Assembly (NCBI RefSeq): GCF_900499075.1 | Contig: NZ_UIHC01000009.1 | Span: 55,306 to 119,305, forward strand | DNA length: 64,000 nt | Reading direction: 5' to 3' | From: Roseinatronobacter ekhonensis | Lineage (GTDB): Bacteria > Pseudomonadota > Alphaproteobacteria > Rhodobacterales > Rhodobacteraceae | Shown: in pieces, positions 1 through 8,442 of the stretch | Layout of the letters: every line of letters begins with the position of its first letter | Numbering within the stretch: position 1 is the first letter of the stretch | The notes under the pieces: generated by a model | Databases searched by the model: none | Told to the model about the DNA's origin: nothing | What the model saw: the letters and a program-made list of their open reading frames with translations, nothing else | Program-made: the position numbers and the translations under genes

Positions 1-697
1 CAAAGACCAGCAACACGGGCCAAATCTTGACCAGCGCGGACATACGCTCTGCCCAAGGCATGGGCGGGCGCAGGCCAGCGGCGTCCGGGTTTACCCGCAC
101 ATAGATCGAGATGACGATCACATAGCCGATCGCCGCCATGATGCCGGGAATAAACGCGGCCAGAAACAGTTTCGCGATGTTCTGCTCTGTCAGGATGGCA
201 TAGATCACCAGCACCACCGATGGCGGGATCAATATGCCAAGCGTGCCGCCCGCCGCCAGCGTTGCGGTGGAAAACCCGCCCGCGTAGCCGTAGCGTTTCA
301 ACTCTGGCAGGGCCACGCGGCTCATGGTGGCGGCGGTTGCCAGCGAGCTACCGCAGATCGCCCCGAACCCCGCGCTGGACCCGATGGCGGCCATGGCGAC
401 ACCGCCCTTGCGGTGGCCCAGAAATCCGGCGGCCGCTTGAAACAACGCCTGACTCATCCCGCCCAAAGTGGCGAAATGCCCCATCAGCAGGAACATGGGA
501 ATAATGCTCAGCGAATAGCTGGCGAAGGTGGTGAAGGTTTCGGTTTCCAGCCGCGCCAATGGCACCAGCGTGCCGCCCGTGACCCAGACCAAGCCAATCA
601 ACCCGGTCAGGAACATGGCAAGCCCGATGGGCACCCGCAGGAAGATCAGCGCCAGAAGGGCGGGAAAAGACAGGATGCCGATGGCGATGTCGCTCAA
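1..697 (-). CDS. dctM: TRAP transporter large permease (DctM), 5' part only
   Basis: This is the large membrane subunit of a tripartite ATP-independent periplasmic transporter, which carries out Na+-coupled uptake of an organic acid across the inner membrane. About 232 N-terminal residues are visible; the rest lies beyond the left edge. Translation shows hydrophobic segments and the family signatures GFGAICGSSLATAATMSR and GGTLGILIPPS. I place the start at a TTG that overlaps the dctQ stop by 4 bases (TTGA), which implies translational coupling. The substrate cannot be read from the sequence. The genes diverge from the paa cluster, so an aromatic or related acid is possible, but that is inference. 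Confidence 0.9.
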   Translation of the reverse strand, partial: MSDIAIGILSFPALLALIFLRVPIGLAMFLTGLIGLVWVTGGTLVPLARLETETFTTFASYSLSIIPMFLLMGHFATLGGMSQALFQAAAGFLGHRKGGVAMAAIGSSAGFGAICGSSLATAATMSRVALPELKRYGYAGGFSTATLAAGGTLGILIPPSVVLVIYAILTEQNIAKLFLAAFIPGIMAAIGYVIVISIYVRVNPDAAGLRPPMPWAERMSALVKIWPVLLVF

Positions 698-1287
698 TGC
701 TCGGCCTCCCCGCCGTCACCGATAATGTCTTGGCCGCGCGCCACTTCGACCGTGCGGACCCAGACCATGTAGACCGCGACCACGACCCCTGCCCAAGCGG
801 CCACGCTGGAGGCCGCATAAGCCCACCAAACCGGCCATTCCAGCAGGTAGGTGGTCTGTCCGGTGCTCATCCGCGCCTCTGTTGCCACCTGCAAGCGCCA
901 TGCGATCAGAACCAGCGCAACGGCGAGCGCAATCTCTGTCAGGAAGCGCAAGATGCGGTTGCTGCGCGCGCTCAGGAACGACGTGAACACATCCACCCGG
1001 GCGTGGCCAACGGTCAACTGACACAGCGGCAGGAAGCAGAACAGCGCAAAGGCCATGCCCATTTCGGTAATCTCATAGTCGCCGAAAATCGGGCCAAGGC
1101 CGGTGCCCAACGCCCATTCCGCAAATCCCGGTGCCAGTGATTGCACCAGATCCATATGCATCAGCGTGTTGGCCTGCCGGCCCAGAATGGACAGGCAGGT
1201 CATGATGACCAACGCCGCCAAAACCGTGCCGCCCAAAAGCGCCATACCGCGTGCGAGTGTGGAAATGAAACGGTGCATGACCTTCAT
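694..1287 (-). CDS. dctQ: TRAP transporter small permease (DctQ)
   Basis: This 197-residue protein has about four hydrophobic segments, near residues 12-32, 64-90, 108-128 and 150-175, with a charged C-terminus. That is the size and topology of a DctQ subunit, which pairs with DctM to form the transport core. It lies between dctP and dctM and overlaps dctM by 4 bases. A second ATG sits three codons in, behind an AAGG, so the start may be at 1278. DctQ sequences are poorly conserved, and the assignment rests on topology plus context. Confidence 0.88.
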   Translation of the reverse strand: MKVMHRFISTLARGMALLGGTVLAALVIMTCLSILGRQANTLMHMDLVQSLAPGFAEWALGTGLGPIFGDYEITEMGMAFALFCFLPLCQLTVGHARVDVFTSFLSARSNRILRFLTEIALAVALVLIAWRLQVATEARMSTGQTTYLLEWPVWWAYAASSVAAWAGVVVAVYMVWVRTVEVARGQDIIGDGGEAEH

Positions 1288-1312
1288 CTATTGCAAGCGC
1301 AGGCACAGGAAA

Positions 1313-1332
1313 GGGCGCACTTGCGCGCGCCC
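1313..1332 (-). terminator. GC hairpin between dctP and dctQ
   Basis: GGGCGC at 1313-1318 pairs with GCGCCC at 1327-1332 around an 8-base loop, in the 64-base gap after the dctP stop. No T-tract follows. Such a hairpin would protect or partly terminate the transcript so that the binding protein is made in excess over the permeases. This is inferred from position and pairing only. Confidence 0.4.
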
Positions 1333-1351
1333 CCGCCCGATGCCAGCCCGA

Positions 1352-2395
1352 TCAGTTGCTGGCCGCATACTCGTCCATCAACGCGCGTGCGCGCTCTATC
1401 AACGCTTGCCCGTCCTTGCCGCGCTCTGCCATATCGGCCACCCAACGCTCGTAGATGGGAGCTGACAGGTCGGCCCATTCGGACACGGCATCGGCACCGA
1501 TGGTGATGATGTTGTTGCCCATCTCATCAGCCATCTCGCGGCCCGGAGCGTCGTAATCCTGCTGTGTGCCACCGGCGAAAACCGAAAATTCCAACCCGGA
1601 ATTCGCGTCGATCACTGCCTTCAGGTCATCGGGCATGCCATCATAGCGCGCTTGGTTCATGGCCAGCACGAAGGTCACTGTATACAGCATGTTGCCTTCG
1701 AACTCGGTGTGGTTTTCGACCAGCTCGGGAATGCGCAACGCAGGGGCCACTTCCCACGGCATCACCGCACCGTCGATAACACCTTTGGAAATCGCCTCTG
1801 GCGATTGCGCGATGGGCATCCCCACGGGCGTTGCCCCAAGGCTTTCCAGCAACTGCACTGTCAGGCGCGAGGGGCCGCGCAGCTTCATGCCTTCCAGGTC
1901 CGAAGGTTGTTCGACCGGGTCGGCGGAGTGGATCACGCCTGGGCCATGCACCCATGTTCCGATCATTTTGACATCGGAAAATTCGTCCTGCATTTCCTCT
2001 TCATACAAGTTCCAATACGCGTAGCTGGCCGCGCGCGCATCGCTGACCATGAAGGGCAATTCAAAGACTTCGGTGCTGGGGAAACGGCCCGGCGTCAGGC
2101 CGACCACCGTCCAGATCACATCGGCGGTGCCGGATGCGGCTTGGTCATACAACTCGCCCGGTGTTCCGCCCAGTTGCATGCTGGGAAAGCGGTCCACCTT
2201 GATGCGGCCATTGCTGTCGGCTTCGACATTGTCGGCCCAGACATCAAGGATGTGCATCGGCACATTCGCTTGCGCCGACAGGAAATGATGCAGCCTGAGC
2301 GTGACGTCCTGTGCCATTGCAGGCGCAGCGCCAAACGTAACGGCCCCGGCCAAAGCACCGCCCACCAGCCCAAGCAGGGTTCTGCGATAGGTCAT
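1352..2395 (-). CDS. dctP: TRAP transporter solute-binding protein (DctP)
   Basis: This periplasmic receptor (347 residues) captures the substrate for the DctQM permease. The N-terminus has an Arg pair, a hydrophobic core and an AMA-like cleavage site (MTYRRTLLGLVGGALAGAV, then APAMAQD), consistent with a secretion signal. The body has the DctP fold landmarks LRLHHFLSAQ near the N-terminus and the ligand-contact region KLRGPSRL in the middle. I chose the ATG at 2395 because a GGAGGAG ribosome-binding site lies 6 bases upstream; an in-frame ATG 36 bases earlier would place that site inside the gene. It is the first gene of the dctPQM unit and is divergent from paaX. The ligand is unknown. Confidence 0.92.
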   Translation of the reverse strand: MTYRRTLLGLVGGALAGAVTFGAAPAMAQDVTLRLHHFLSAQANVPMHILDVWADNVEADSNGRIKVDRFPSMQLGGTPGELYDQAASGTADVIWTVVGLTPGRFPSTEVFELPFMVSDARAASYAYWNLYEEEMQDEFSDVKMIGTWVHGPGVIHSADPVEQPSDLEGMKLRGPSRLTVQLLESLGATPVGMPIAQSPEAISKGVIDGAVMPWEVAPALRIPELVENHTEFEGNMLYTVTFVLAMNQARYDGMPDDLKAVIDANSGLEFSVFAGGTQQDYDAPGREMADEMGNNIITIGADAVSEWADLSAPIYERWVADMAERGKDGQALIERARALMDEYAASN

Positions 2396-2417
2396 GAATT
2401 TCTCCTCCCGTGTATAA

Positions 2418-2433
2418 AGTTGCATTAGCAACT
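2418..2433. promoter_or_regulatory. Perfect 6-4-6 inverted repeat upstream of dctP
   Basis: AGTTGC-ATTA-GCAACT is a perfect inverted repeat of 16 bases. It ends 23 bases before the dctP start, in the divergent dctP/paaX region. Size and spacing suit a dimeric regulator of the GntR, LacI or similar type. The regulator is not identified, and whether paaX or a remote gene product binds is not known. Confidence 0.5.
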
Positions 2434-2531
2434 ATCAATTTGAAAGCACAAGACAGCCATTTGCGCCAGTGTTTTTTCGACCGAGCGGTTGATTTTACCT
2501 CAGCGCCGCTCCTCCCCTTGCGCAGTCTGCC

Positions 2532-3431
2532 ATGGGGCGGCACTCTGTCCAAACAGTAAAACAGGGGGTGCGCGTGCAAGATCAACTCAGCGGTTTCGAC
2601 GAGATCCTTGCCCTTTGTCCCCTGCGGTCGGGCGGGTTTATCGTGACAGTGTTCGGCGATGTGGCCTTTCCTGCCGACGAAGCGTTGTGGATCGGACATT
2701 TGATAGACTTATGCGCCGATCTCGGAATCAGCGAGACCCTTGTGCGGACATCGGTCTCTCGGCTTGTGGCGGCGGGGCAATTGGTTGGCACACGGCACGG
2801 TCGGCGCAGCTACTACGCCTTGGCACCCGGCGCACGGGCCGAATTCGAACGCGCGGCCCAGGTGATTTACACTGCACCCCAAGAACGGCCTTGGCGCTTT
2901 TTGTTTTTCCCCGACGGGCATGCGCCCGATGGGTTGGAGCGTCTGGGAATGGCCGCGCTGTCGCCGCAGCTTGGGTTCGGCCCTGCGCGCGGAGCGGTGC
3001 CTGAGGGCGCTGTTGCCTTCACCGCTCATGCCGATGGTGCGCAGGCCGACCTGACCGCAATGCTGGCAAGGGTCTTTCCGCTAGAGACTTTGGCGCAAGA
3101 GTATCGCGCGTTCTGTGAATTGGCGCGCACCGTGTCCGCCCTGCCGGACCCGTCCTCCAAAGCGGCCTTGCAGGCCCGTCTGGTACTGACCCATGCATGG
3201 CGAAAGGTCGCCCTTCGCGATCCGCGCCTGCCAGCCAACCTGCTGCCAACCGGACACCCGGAACCCAAGGCGCGTGCCGTGTTCGCCCGAAGCTATCTGG
3301 CGCTGTGTGCGCAAGCTGAAAGCCACGAACGCAGCCTTTTGGCGCTGAAAGACGCGCAAAACACCATGCGAGATTCGGTCATCGCAGCACGGCGCGCGGC
3401 CTTGCAGTCCAGCCTTTTGGACAGCACCTGA
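2532..3431 (+). CDS. paaX: Phenylacetate degradation transcriptional repressor PaaX
   Basis: PaaX represses phenylacetate catabolic operons and is released by phenylacetyl-CoA. At 299 residues the protein is near the family's usual 300-310. The N-terminal part (about 20-90) reads as the PaaX winged-helix region, with FIVTVFGD and then SETLVRTSVSRLVAAGQL as the recognition segment. The central and C-terminal parts hold the family pattern ending in RDPRLPANLLP and the acidic or aromatic tail. The start is uncertain: ATG 2532 has no clear ribosome-binding site, and GTG codons at 2568 and 2574 are alternatives. It precedes the paa genes by about 100 bases and is divergent from dctPQM. Confidence 0.9.
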   Translation: MGRHSVQTVKQGVRVQDQLSGFDEILALCPLRSGGFIVTVFGDVAFPADEALWIGHLIDLCADLGISETLVRTSVSRLVAAGQLVGTRHGRRSYYALAPGARAEFERAAQVIYTAPQERPWRFLFFPDGHAPDGLERLGMAALSPQLGFGPARGAVPEGAVAFTAHADGAQADLTAMLARVFPLETLAQEYRAFCELARTVSALPDPSSKAALQARLVLTHAWRKVALRDPRLPANLLPTGHPEPKARAVFARSYLALCAQAESHERSLLALKDAQNTMRDSVIAARRAALQSSLLDST

Positions 3432-3432
3432 C

Positions 3433-3496
3433 AAAAGCAGCACAAAATACTAATATTTTTTCTTCTTTTTGTGACGCTTTTGCTGTAGTGTGTAGT
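3433..3496 (+). promoter_or_regulatory. paa operon promoter with a large imperfect palindrome (candidate PaaX operator)
   Basis: The 15-base arm at 3433-3447 (AAAAGCAGCACAAAA) and the arm at 3467-3481 (TTTTGTGACGCTTTT) are inverted repeats that match at 13 of 15 positions. They are separated by 19 AT-rich bases. The right arm covers a possible -35 (TTGTGA, 3469-3474), followed after 16 bases by TGTAGT (3491-3496) as -10. This gives a short leader to the start at 3528. The placement is what a repressor operator would have, and PaaX is encoded just upstream. The promoter boxes are weak matches. Confidence 0.5.
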
Positions 3497-3527
3497 TCCG
3501 CAGCCGTCGCGCCTTGGGAGGGGCCGG

Positions 3528-4733
3528 ATGACACAGGCATATATCTGCGATGCGCAACGCACGCCCATCGGGCGATATGGGGGGGCACTATCCTCTGTCC
3601 GGGCTGACGATCTGGCCGCAATTCCATTGCGCGCGCTGGTCGCGCGCAACCCGCAGGTCGATTGGGCCGCCGTTGATGACGTTGTCATGGGCTGCGCCAA
3701 TCAGGCCGGCGAAGATAATCGCAACATCGCGCGTATGGCCGCCTTGCTGGCCGATCTGCCGGTCGAGGTTCCGGGGATCACCGTGAACCGGCTGTGCGCC
3801 TCGGGCCTCGATGCCGTGGGCATGGCCGCCCGCGCCATCCGCGCCGGGGATTGCAGCCTTATGCTGGCGGGCGGTGCTGAGTCCATGAGCCGCGCGCCAT
3901 TTGTGATGCCCAAAGCCACGTCGGCCTTTTCGCGTGCGACTGCCGTCTATGACACAACCATCGGCTGGCGGTTTGTAAACCCCAAAATGGACGCGGCACA
4001 TGGCACGCATTCGATGCCAGAGACTGCCGATAACGTGGCCGCCGATTGGAATGTCGCGCGCGCTGACCAAGACGCCTTCGCGTTAAGGTCTCAGGCACGT
4101 TGGGCGGCGGCGCAAGATGCAGGGCGCTTTGTGGACGAGCTTTGCCCGGTCGAGGTGGCGCAGCGCAAAGGGGCCGCGCTGGTGATCGACCGCGACGAAC
4201 ACCCGCGCCCCGACACAAGCGCCGAAGGTCTGGCCAAGCTGCGCGGCATCAACGGACCTGACCTAACCGTGACTGCAGGCAATGCGAGCGGCGTGAATGA
4301 CGGCGCGGCGGGACTGCTGCTGGCCTCTGAGGCGTCGGCCTCGGCCAACGGCCTGACCCCCCGCGCCCGCATCATCGCCTGCGCAGCGGCAGGTGTCGCC
4401 CCGCGCGTCATGGGCATTGGCCCGGTCCCGGCGGTGCGCAAGGTGCTGGCGCTTGCGGGGCTGGGTATTGGCGACATGGACGTGATCGAGTTGAACGAAG
4501 CCTTTGCTGCCCAAGCCCTCGCCAGCTTGCGCGAGTTGGGCCTGCCCGACGATGCCGCGCATGTGAACCCAAATGGCGGCGCAATCGCGATGGGCCACCC
4601 GCTCGGCGCAAGCGGCGCGCGAATGGTGGCCACCGCAGTTTGGGAATTGCAGCGCCGCCAAGTGCGCTACGCGCTGTGCACAATGTGCGTCGGCGTCGGC
4701 CAAGGCGTAGCCCTTATTCTGGAACGTGTCTGA
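3528..4733 (+). CDS. paaJ: 3-oxoadipyl-CoA/acetyl-CoA thiolase
   Basis: This thiolase (401 residues) cleaves 3-oxoadipyl-CoA to succinyl-CoA and acetyl-CoA. In the phenylacetate pathway it also acts on 3-oxo-5,6-didehydrosuberyl-CoA. The nucleophilic Cys lies in NRLCASGLDA near residue 90. The His motif NPNGGAIAMGHPLGASGAR and the second Cys in CTMCVGVGQG are near the C-terminus, so the catalytic set is complete. A GGGAGG site precedes the ATG. It is the first gene of the catabolic operon, 15 bases before paaA. The same family includes PcaF of the beta-ketoadipate pathway; the paa context favours PaaJ. Confidence 0.9.
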   Translation: MTQAYICDAQRTPIGRYGGALSSVRADDLAAIPLRALVARNPQVDWAAVDDVVMGCANQAGEDNRNIARMAALLADLPVEVPGITVNRLCASGLDAVGMAARAIRAGDCSLMLAGGAESMSRAPFVMPKATSAFSRATAVYDTTIGWRFVNPKMDAAHGTHSMPETADNVAADWNVARADQDAFALRSQARWAAAQDAGRFVDELCPVEVAQRKGAALVIDRDEHPRPDTSAEGLAKLRGINGPDLTVTAGNASGVNDGAAGLLLASEASASANGLTPRARIIACAAAGVAPRVMGIGPVPAVRKVLALAGLGIGDMDVIELNEAFAAQALASLRELGLPDDAAHVNPNGGAIAMGHPLGASGARMVATAVWELQRRQVRYALCTMCVGVGQGVALILERV

Positions 4734-4748
4734 GAGAGGAATGCCAAA

Positions 4749-5726
4749 ATGTACGCACAAATGGTGAAATCCGAAGCGACGCAGGACGACCCCGAAAAGC
4801 TGGCCGCGTTTCAAGCGCGGATCGATGCGGGCGAAAAGATCGAGCCGAAGGAATGGATGCCCGAGGGCTACCGCAAGACGCTGATCCGCCAGATCGGCCA
4901 GCACGCGCATTCCGAGATTGTCGGCCAACTGCCCGAAGGCAACTGGATCACCCGCGCGCCATCGCTGGAGCGCAAGGCAATCTTGCTGGCCAAGGTGCAG
5001 GACGAGGCGGGGCACGGGCTGTATCTGTATTGCGCCGCCGAAACGCTGGGCGTGTCGCGCGACGAGCTGACAGAGGCGCTGCTGGCGGGGAAGATGAAAT
5101 ATTCGTCCATCTTCAACTACCCGACGCTGACATGGGCCGATATCGGCGCAGTCGGCTGGCTGGTCGATGGTGCGGCAATCATGAACCAGGTGCCGCTGCA
5201 ACGCACCAGTTTTGGCCCCTATAGCCGCGCCATGATCCGCATCTGCAAGGAAGAAAGCTTCCACCAGCGGCAGGGCTTTGACATCATGCGCAAGATGGCG
5301 ACCGGCACCAAGGCGCAACGCCACATGGCGCAGGATGCGCTGAACCGCTTCTGGTATCCCAGCCTGATGATGTTCGGCCCGTCCGATGCCGACAGCGTGC
5401 ATTCCGCGCAGTCGATACGGTGGAAGATCAAGATGAACACCAATGACGAGCTGCGCCAGAAATTCGTCGACCAGACGGTGCCGCAAGCCGAATATCTGGG
5501 CCTGACCGTGCCCGACCCCGACCTGCGCTGGAACGCAGACAAGGGCGGCTATGATTTCAGCGAACCCGATTGGGACGAGTTTTTCGAGGTGCTGAAAGGC
5601 AACGGCCCCTGCAATACTGAGCGCCTGGCCGCGCGGCAAAAGGCCTGGGACGACGGCGCATGGGTGCGCGACGGGTTAATGGCACACGCTGCCAAACAGC
5701 ATTCGGCGCCGGTAGCTGCCGAATGA
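4749..5726 (+). CDS. paaA: 1,2-phenylacetyl-CoA epoxidase subunit PaaA
   Basis: This is the catalytic subunit of the multicomponent oxygenase that epoxidises the ring of phenylacetyl-CoA. The 325-residue length is typical. It is a ferritin-like di-iron protein. Metal-ligand helices are recognisable at [13 protein letters not shown] and at [12 protein letters not shown], both of the ExxH type. A GAGAGGA site precedes the ATG. It works with PaaC (structural partner), PaaB, PaaD (Fe-S or metal maturation) and PaaE (reductase), all encoded next to it. An unusual 72-base gap with a hairpin separates it from paaB. Confidence 0.97.
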   Translation: MYAQMVKSEATQDDPEKLAAFQARIDAGEKIEPKEWMPEGYRKTLIRQIGQHAHSEIVGQLPEGNWITRAPSLERKAILLAKVQDEAGHGLYLYCAAETLGVSRDELTEALLAGKMKYSSIFNYPTLTWADIGAVGWLVDGAAIMNQVPLQRTSFGPYSRAMIRICKEESFHQRQGFDIMRKMATGTKAQRHMAQDALNRFWYPSLMMFGPSDADSVHSAQSIRWKIKMNTNDELRQKFVDQTVPQAEYLGLTVPDPDLRWNADKGGYDFSEPDWDEFFEVLKGNGPCNTERLAARQKAWDDGAWVRDGLMAHAAKQHSAPVAAE

Positions 5727-5728
5727 AC

Positions 5729-5760
5729 AGGGGGCTTTGCCCCCTACGGCCTGCGGCCTA
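5729..5760 (+). repeat. GC hairpin element in the paaA-paaB gap
   Basis: AGGGGGC at 5729-5735 pairs with GCCCCCT at 5739-5745 around TTT, and a second GGCC-TGC-GGCC stem follows at 5748-5758. Next comes a TATTTTTGCAAAGATGAAAG stretch before the paaB start. From memory, similar hairpin-plus-tail elements recur between genes in Rhodobacteraceae, but no second copy was found here. Inside an operon it could stabilise the paaA message or lower expression of the downstream genes. Confidence 0.5.
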
Positions 5761-5798
5761 CCCTCAGGATATTTTTGCAAAGATGAAAGGGTAAAGCG

Positions 5799-6083
5799 AT
5801 GTCTGCGGAATGGCCCCTTTGGGAGATTTTTATTCGCGGTCAGCATGGCCTGAACCACCGGCATGTAGGCAGCCTACACGCGCCCGATGCAGAACTGGCG
5901 ATGCGCCATGCGCGCGATGTTTACACCCGGCGCAATGAAGGGGTGAGCATTTGGGTTGTACCGTCGGCGGCGATTTCGGCCTCTAGCCCGTCGGATAAAG
6001 GCCCGATGTTCGAGCCGTCGCAGGACAAGGTGTATCGCCACCCCAGCTTTTTCGACATCCCCGATGAGATTGGGCATATGTGA
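5799..6083 (+). CDS. paaB: 1,2-phenylacetyl-CoA epoxidase subunit PaaB
   Basis: PaaB is a small component of the phenylacetyl-CoA epoxidase, needed for activity and thought to bridge the PaaAC oxygenase and the PaaE reductase. The 94 residues include the family-typical start WPLWEIFIRGQHGLNHRHVGSLHAPDAELA (split here as WPLWEIFIRG, then HRHVGSLHAPD) and the motif YTRRNEGVSIWVVPS. A GAAAGGG sequence precedes the ATG. Its stop overlaps the start of paaC by one base, which suggests coupled translation. Confidence 0.95.
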   Translation: MSAEWPLWEIFIRGQHGLNHRHVGSLHAPDAELAMRHARDVYTRRNEGVSIWVVPSAAISASSPSDKGPMFEPSQDKVYRHPSFFDIPDEIGHM

Positions 6084-6853
6084 TGGGTGCTGTGGTGGAT
6101 CTGGATGCGGCCTTGTTCGAGGGCTTATGCCGTTTGGGCGACAGCACGCTGGTTCTGGGGCACCGGGTGTCGGAATGGTGCGGGCAAGCGCCAGTTCTGG
6201 AAGAGGATATCGCGCTGGCCAATGTGGCGCTGGACCTGATTGGCCAGACGCAGATGTGGCTGGGGTTGGCGGGCGAGGTTGAGGGCCGCGAGCGCACTTC
6301 CGATACGCTGGCCTACCACCGCGACGTCTGGGACTTTCGAAACCTGCTGCTGGTCGAACGTCCGAATGGCGATTTCGGCCACACCCTGATGCGGCAATTC
6401 CTGTTCGATGCGTGGCACCAGCCGATGCTGGCGGGACTGGCGCAGTCGCGCGATACGCGGGTGGCAGAGATTGCGGTCAAGGCCGGGAAAGAGGTGGCCT
6501 ATCATCTGGAACGCTCTGCCGATCTGGTGATCCGGCTGGGCGATGGGTCCGGTGAAAGCCACGCGCGCATGCAGGCGGCGCTGGACACGCTTTGGCCCTA
6601 CACGGGCGAGATGATGGTGCCGGATGCGACCGATGCCGCCTTGGCAGAGGCCGGGATCATGCCCGACCTGAACGGTCTGCGCACCACATGGGACGCGTTG
6701 GTGCAAGATGTTCTGGCCGAGGCGACGCTGACCATTCCCGAAAGCGGCTTCATGCATAAGGGCGGCAAGCAGGGCCAGCATTCCGAGCATCTGGGCCATA
6801 TGCTGGCGACCATGCAATTCCTGCCACGCGCCTACCCGGATGCAACATGGTAA
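6083..6853 (+). CDS. paaC: 1,2-phenylacetyl-CoA epoxidase subunit PaaC
   Basis: PaaC is the non-catalytic ferritin-like partner that forms the stable core with PaaA. About 256 residues is the usual length. Landmarks are DSTLVLGHRVSEWCGQAP near the N-terminus, then DLIGQTQMWL and FLFDAWHQPML. I use the ATG that overlaps the paaB stop as TGATG; a GTG three bases earlier is possible. The 3' end overlaps the paaD start by 7 bases, so paaB, paaC and paaD are translationally linked. Confidence 0.95.
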   Translation: MGAVVDLDAALFEGLCRLGDSTLVLGHRVSEWCGQAPVLEEDIALANVALDLIGQTQMWLGLAGEVEGRERTSDTLAYHRDVWDFRNLLLVERPNGDFGHTLMRQFLFDAWHQPMLAGLAQSRDTRVAEIAVKAGKEVAYHLERSADLVIRLGDGSGESHARMQAALDTLWPYTGEMMVPDATDAALAEAGIMPDLNGLRTTWDALVQDVLAEATLTIPESGFMHKGGKQGQHSEHLGHMLATMQFLPRAYPDATW

Positions 6854-7353
6854 ACACGGCGCAAATCTGGGAGTGGCTGGCAGAAGTGCCTGACCCGGAA
6901 ATCCCGGTGATCTCTGTCACCGAACTGGGCATCGTACGCGATGTGGCGCTGGAGGGGGATGCGGTTGTCGTGACCGTCACGCCGACCTATTCGGGCTGCC
7001 CGGCCACCGCGGCCATCAATTTCGAGATTGAGCGTGCCTTGCGGGAAAAGGGCGTGGCGAATGTGCGGATGCAGCAGCGACTGTCGCCGCCATGGACCAC
7101 CGACTGGCTGACCGATGCCGCGCGCGACAAGCTGCGCGCTTACGGGATCGCTCCACCGGTGGATGGCACCGGGGCTACCGGCGTGGTCGCAGGCCGCGTG
7201 AAGCGGCTGACCGGCGCGGCCCTGATTGTCGCCTGCCCGCGCTGCGGGTCCGAGCACACACAGAAGGTCAGCCAACACGGCTCCACCCCCTGCAAAGCGG
7301 CCTATCAATGCCGCGATTGCTTAGAGCCGTTCGACTATTTCAAATGTATCTGA
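6847..7353 (+). CDS. paaD: Phenylacetyl-CoA epoxidase maturation subunit PaaD
   Basis: PaaD belongs to the MIP18 (DUF59) family of Fe-S or metal-centre assembly factors and is required for epoxidase activity. Residues about 1-95 carry the DUF59 pattern (VPDPEIPVISVTELGIV, then TPTYSGCPAT with its conserved Cys). The C-terminal 40 residues hold a Cys4 zinc-ribbon-like motif: CPRCGSEH, then CKAAYQCRDC. This matches the two-part architecture known for PaaD. The 168-residue length is normal. Confidence 0.95.
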   Translation: MVNTAQIWEWLAEVPDPEIPVISVTELGIVRDVALEGDAVVVTVTPTYSGCPATAAINFEIERALREKGVANVRMQQRLSPPWTTDWLTDAARDKLRAYGIAPPVDGTGATGVVAGRVKRLTGAALIVACPRCGSEHTQKVSQHGSTPCKAAYQCRDCLEPFDYFKCI

Positions 7354-7363
7354 GGGCGCGCGC

Positions 7364-8431
7364 ATGAGTCGTTTCCACCCCCTGACCGTGACCGATGTGG
7401 CGCGCGATACGCGCGACAGCGTGGTTGTGACGTTGCAGCCCCAAGACAATGACGCCTTTCGCTTCATCCAAGGGCAATACCTGACGTTTCGGCGCGGCTT
7501 CGACGGGCAGGAAGTGCGGCGGTCCTATTCCATCTGCGCGGGGCTGGATGATGGCGCGCTGCGGGTGGGCATAAAGCGGGTCGAGGGCGGCGCGTTCAGC
7601 ACTTGGGCCAATACCGAATTGCAGGCTGGCGATGTGCTGGAGGCCATGCCGCCCCAAGGCAAGTTCCACATCCCGCTCGTGCCTGAGGAGCGGCGGCACT
7701 ACCTGATGTTTGCCGCAGGCTCCGGGATCACGCCCATCCTGTCTATCATCCGCACCGTGCTGATGCGCGAACCGCAATCGCGCGTGACGCTGGTTTACGC
7801 CAATCGCAAGATCGCCTCGATCATGTTCCGGGGCGAGTTGGACGACCTGAAGGACCAGTATCTGAGCCGCCTGTCGGTGCTGCATGTGCTGGGACAAGAC
7901 GCGCAGGAGATTGACCTGTTTACCGGGCGACTGGACGCAGCCAAGTTGGACAAACTGTTCACGCAATGGATTGACCTGAAGTCGGTGCATGCAGCCTTCA
8001 TCTGCGGGCCAGAGGCGTTGATGCAGACCATTGCAGGATCACTGCGCGACCACGGGCTGACCGACGATCAGATCAGGTATGAACTGTTTGGGGCCGCGCA
8101 GCCGGGCCGCGCGGCACAGCGCGCGGTGGCCATATCAGATACCAAGGGCAAGACTTGCGCACTCTCGATCACGCTGGATGGCACAACGCGCAACTTGGAC
8201 ATGCCGATGGATGGCACCACCGTGTTGCAGGCGGCGCTGGGGGCCGATCTGGACGCGCCGTTTTCCTGCACGGCTGGCGTGTGTTCCACCTGCCGCGCCA
8301 AGGTGATCGACGGCGCGGCCGAGATGGCCGTCAACCATGCGCTGGAAGATTACGAGGTCCGCGCCGGCTATGTGCTGACCTGCCAATGCACGCCGACCAG
8401 TGACCGGCTGGTGCTGAGCTACGACACCTGA
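7364..8431 (+). CDS. paaE: Phenylacetyl-CoA epoxidase reductase subunit PaaE
   Basis: PaaE is the NAD(P)H-dependent flavo-iron-sulfur reductase that feeds electrons to the PaaABC oxygenase. The order is an FAD domain with RRSYSICAG (near residue 48), a NAD(P)-binding part with FAAGSGITPILSI (near 122), and a C-terminal plant-type [2Fe-2S] ferredoxin domain. The cluster ligands are in CTAGVCSTCRAKV, with a fourth Cys in LTCQC. The 355-residue length is typical. It starts 10 bases after paaD. Confidence 0.96.
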   Translation: MSRFHPLTVTDVARDTRDSVVVTLQPQDNDAFRFIQGQYLTFRRGFDGQEVRRSYSICAGLDDGALRVGIKRVEGGAFSTWANTELQAGDVLEAMPPQGKFHIPLVPEERRHYLMFAAGSGITPILSIIRTVLMREPQSRVTLVYANRKIASIMFRGELDDLKDQYLSRLSVLHVLGQDAQEIDLFTGRLDAAKLDKLFTQWIDLKSVHAAFICGPEALMQTIAGSLRDHGLTDDQIRYELFGAAQPGRAAQRAVAISDTKGKTCALSITLDGTTRNLDMPMDGTTVLQAALGADLDAPFSCTAGVCSTCRAKVIDGAAEMAVNHALEDYEVRAGYVLTCQCTPTSDRLVLSYDT

Positions 8432-8442
8432 AAGGAACGGCC

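Noticed and set aside
4263..5639. Long antisense open frame across paaJ-paaA
   Set aside because: It is a composition artefact of GC-rich codons. The protein is low-complexity His/Arg/Ala, and the sense genes are unmistakable.
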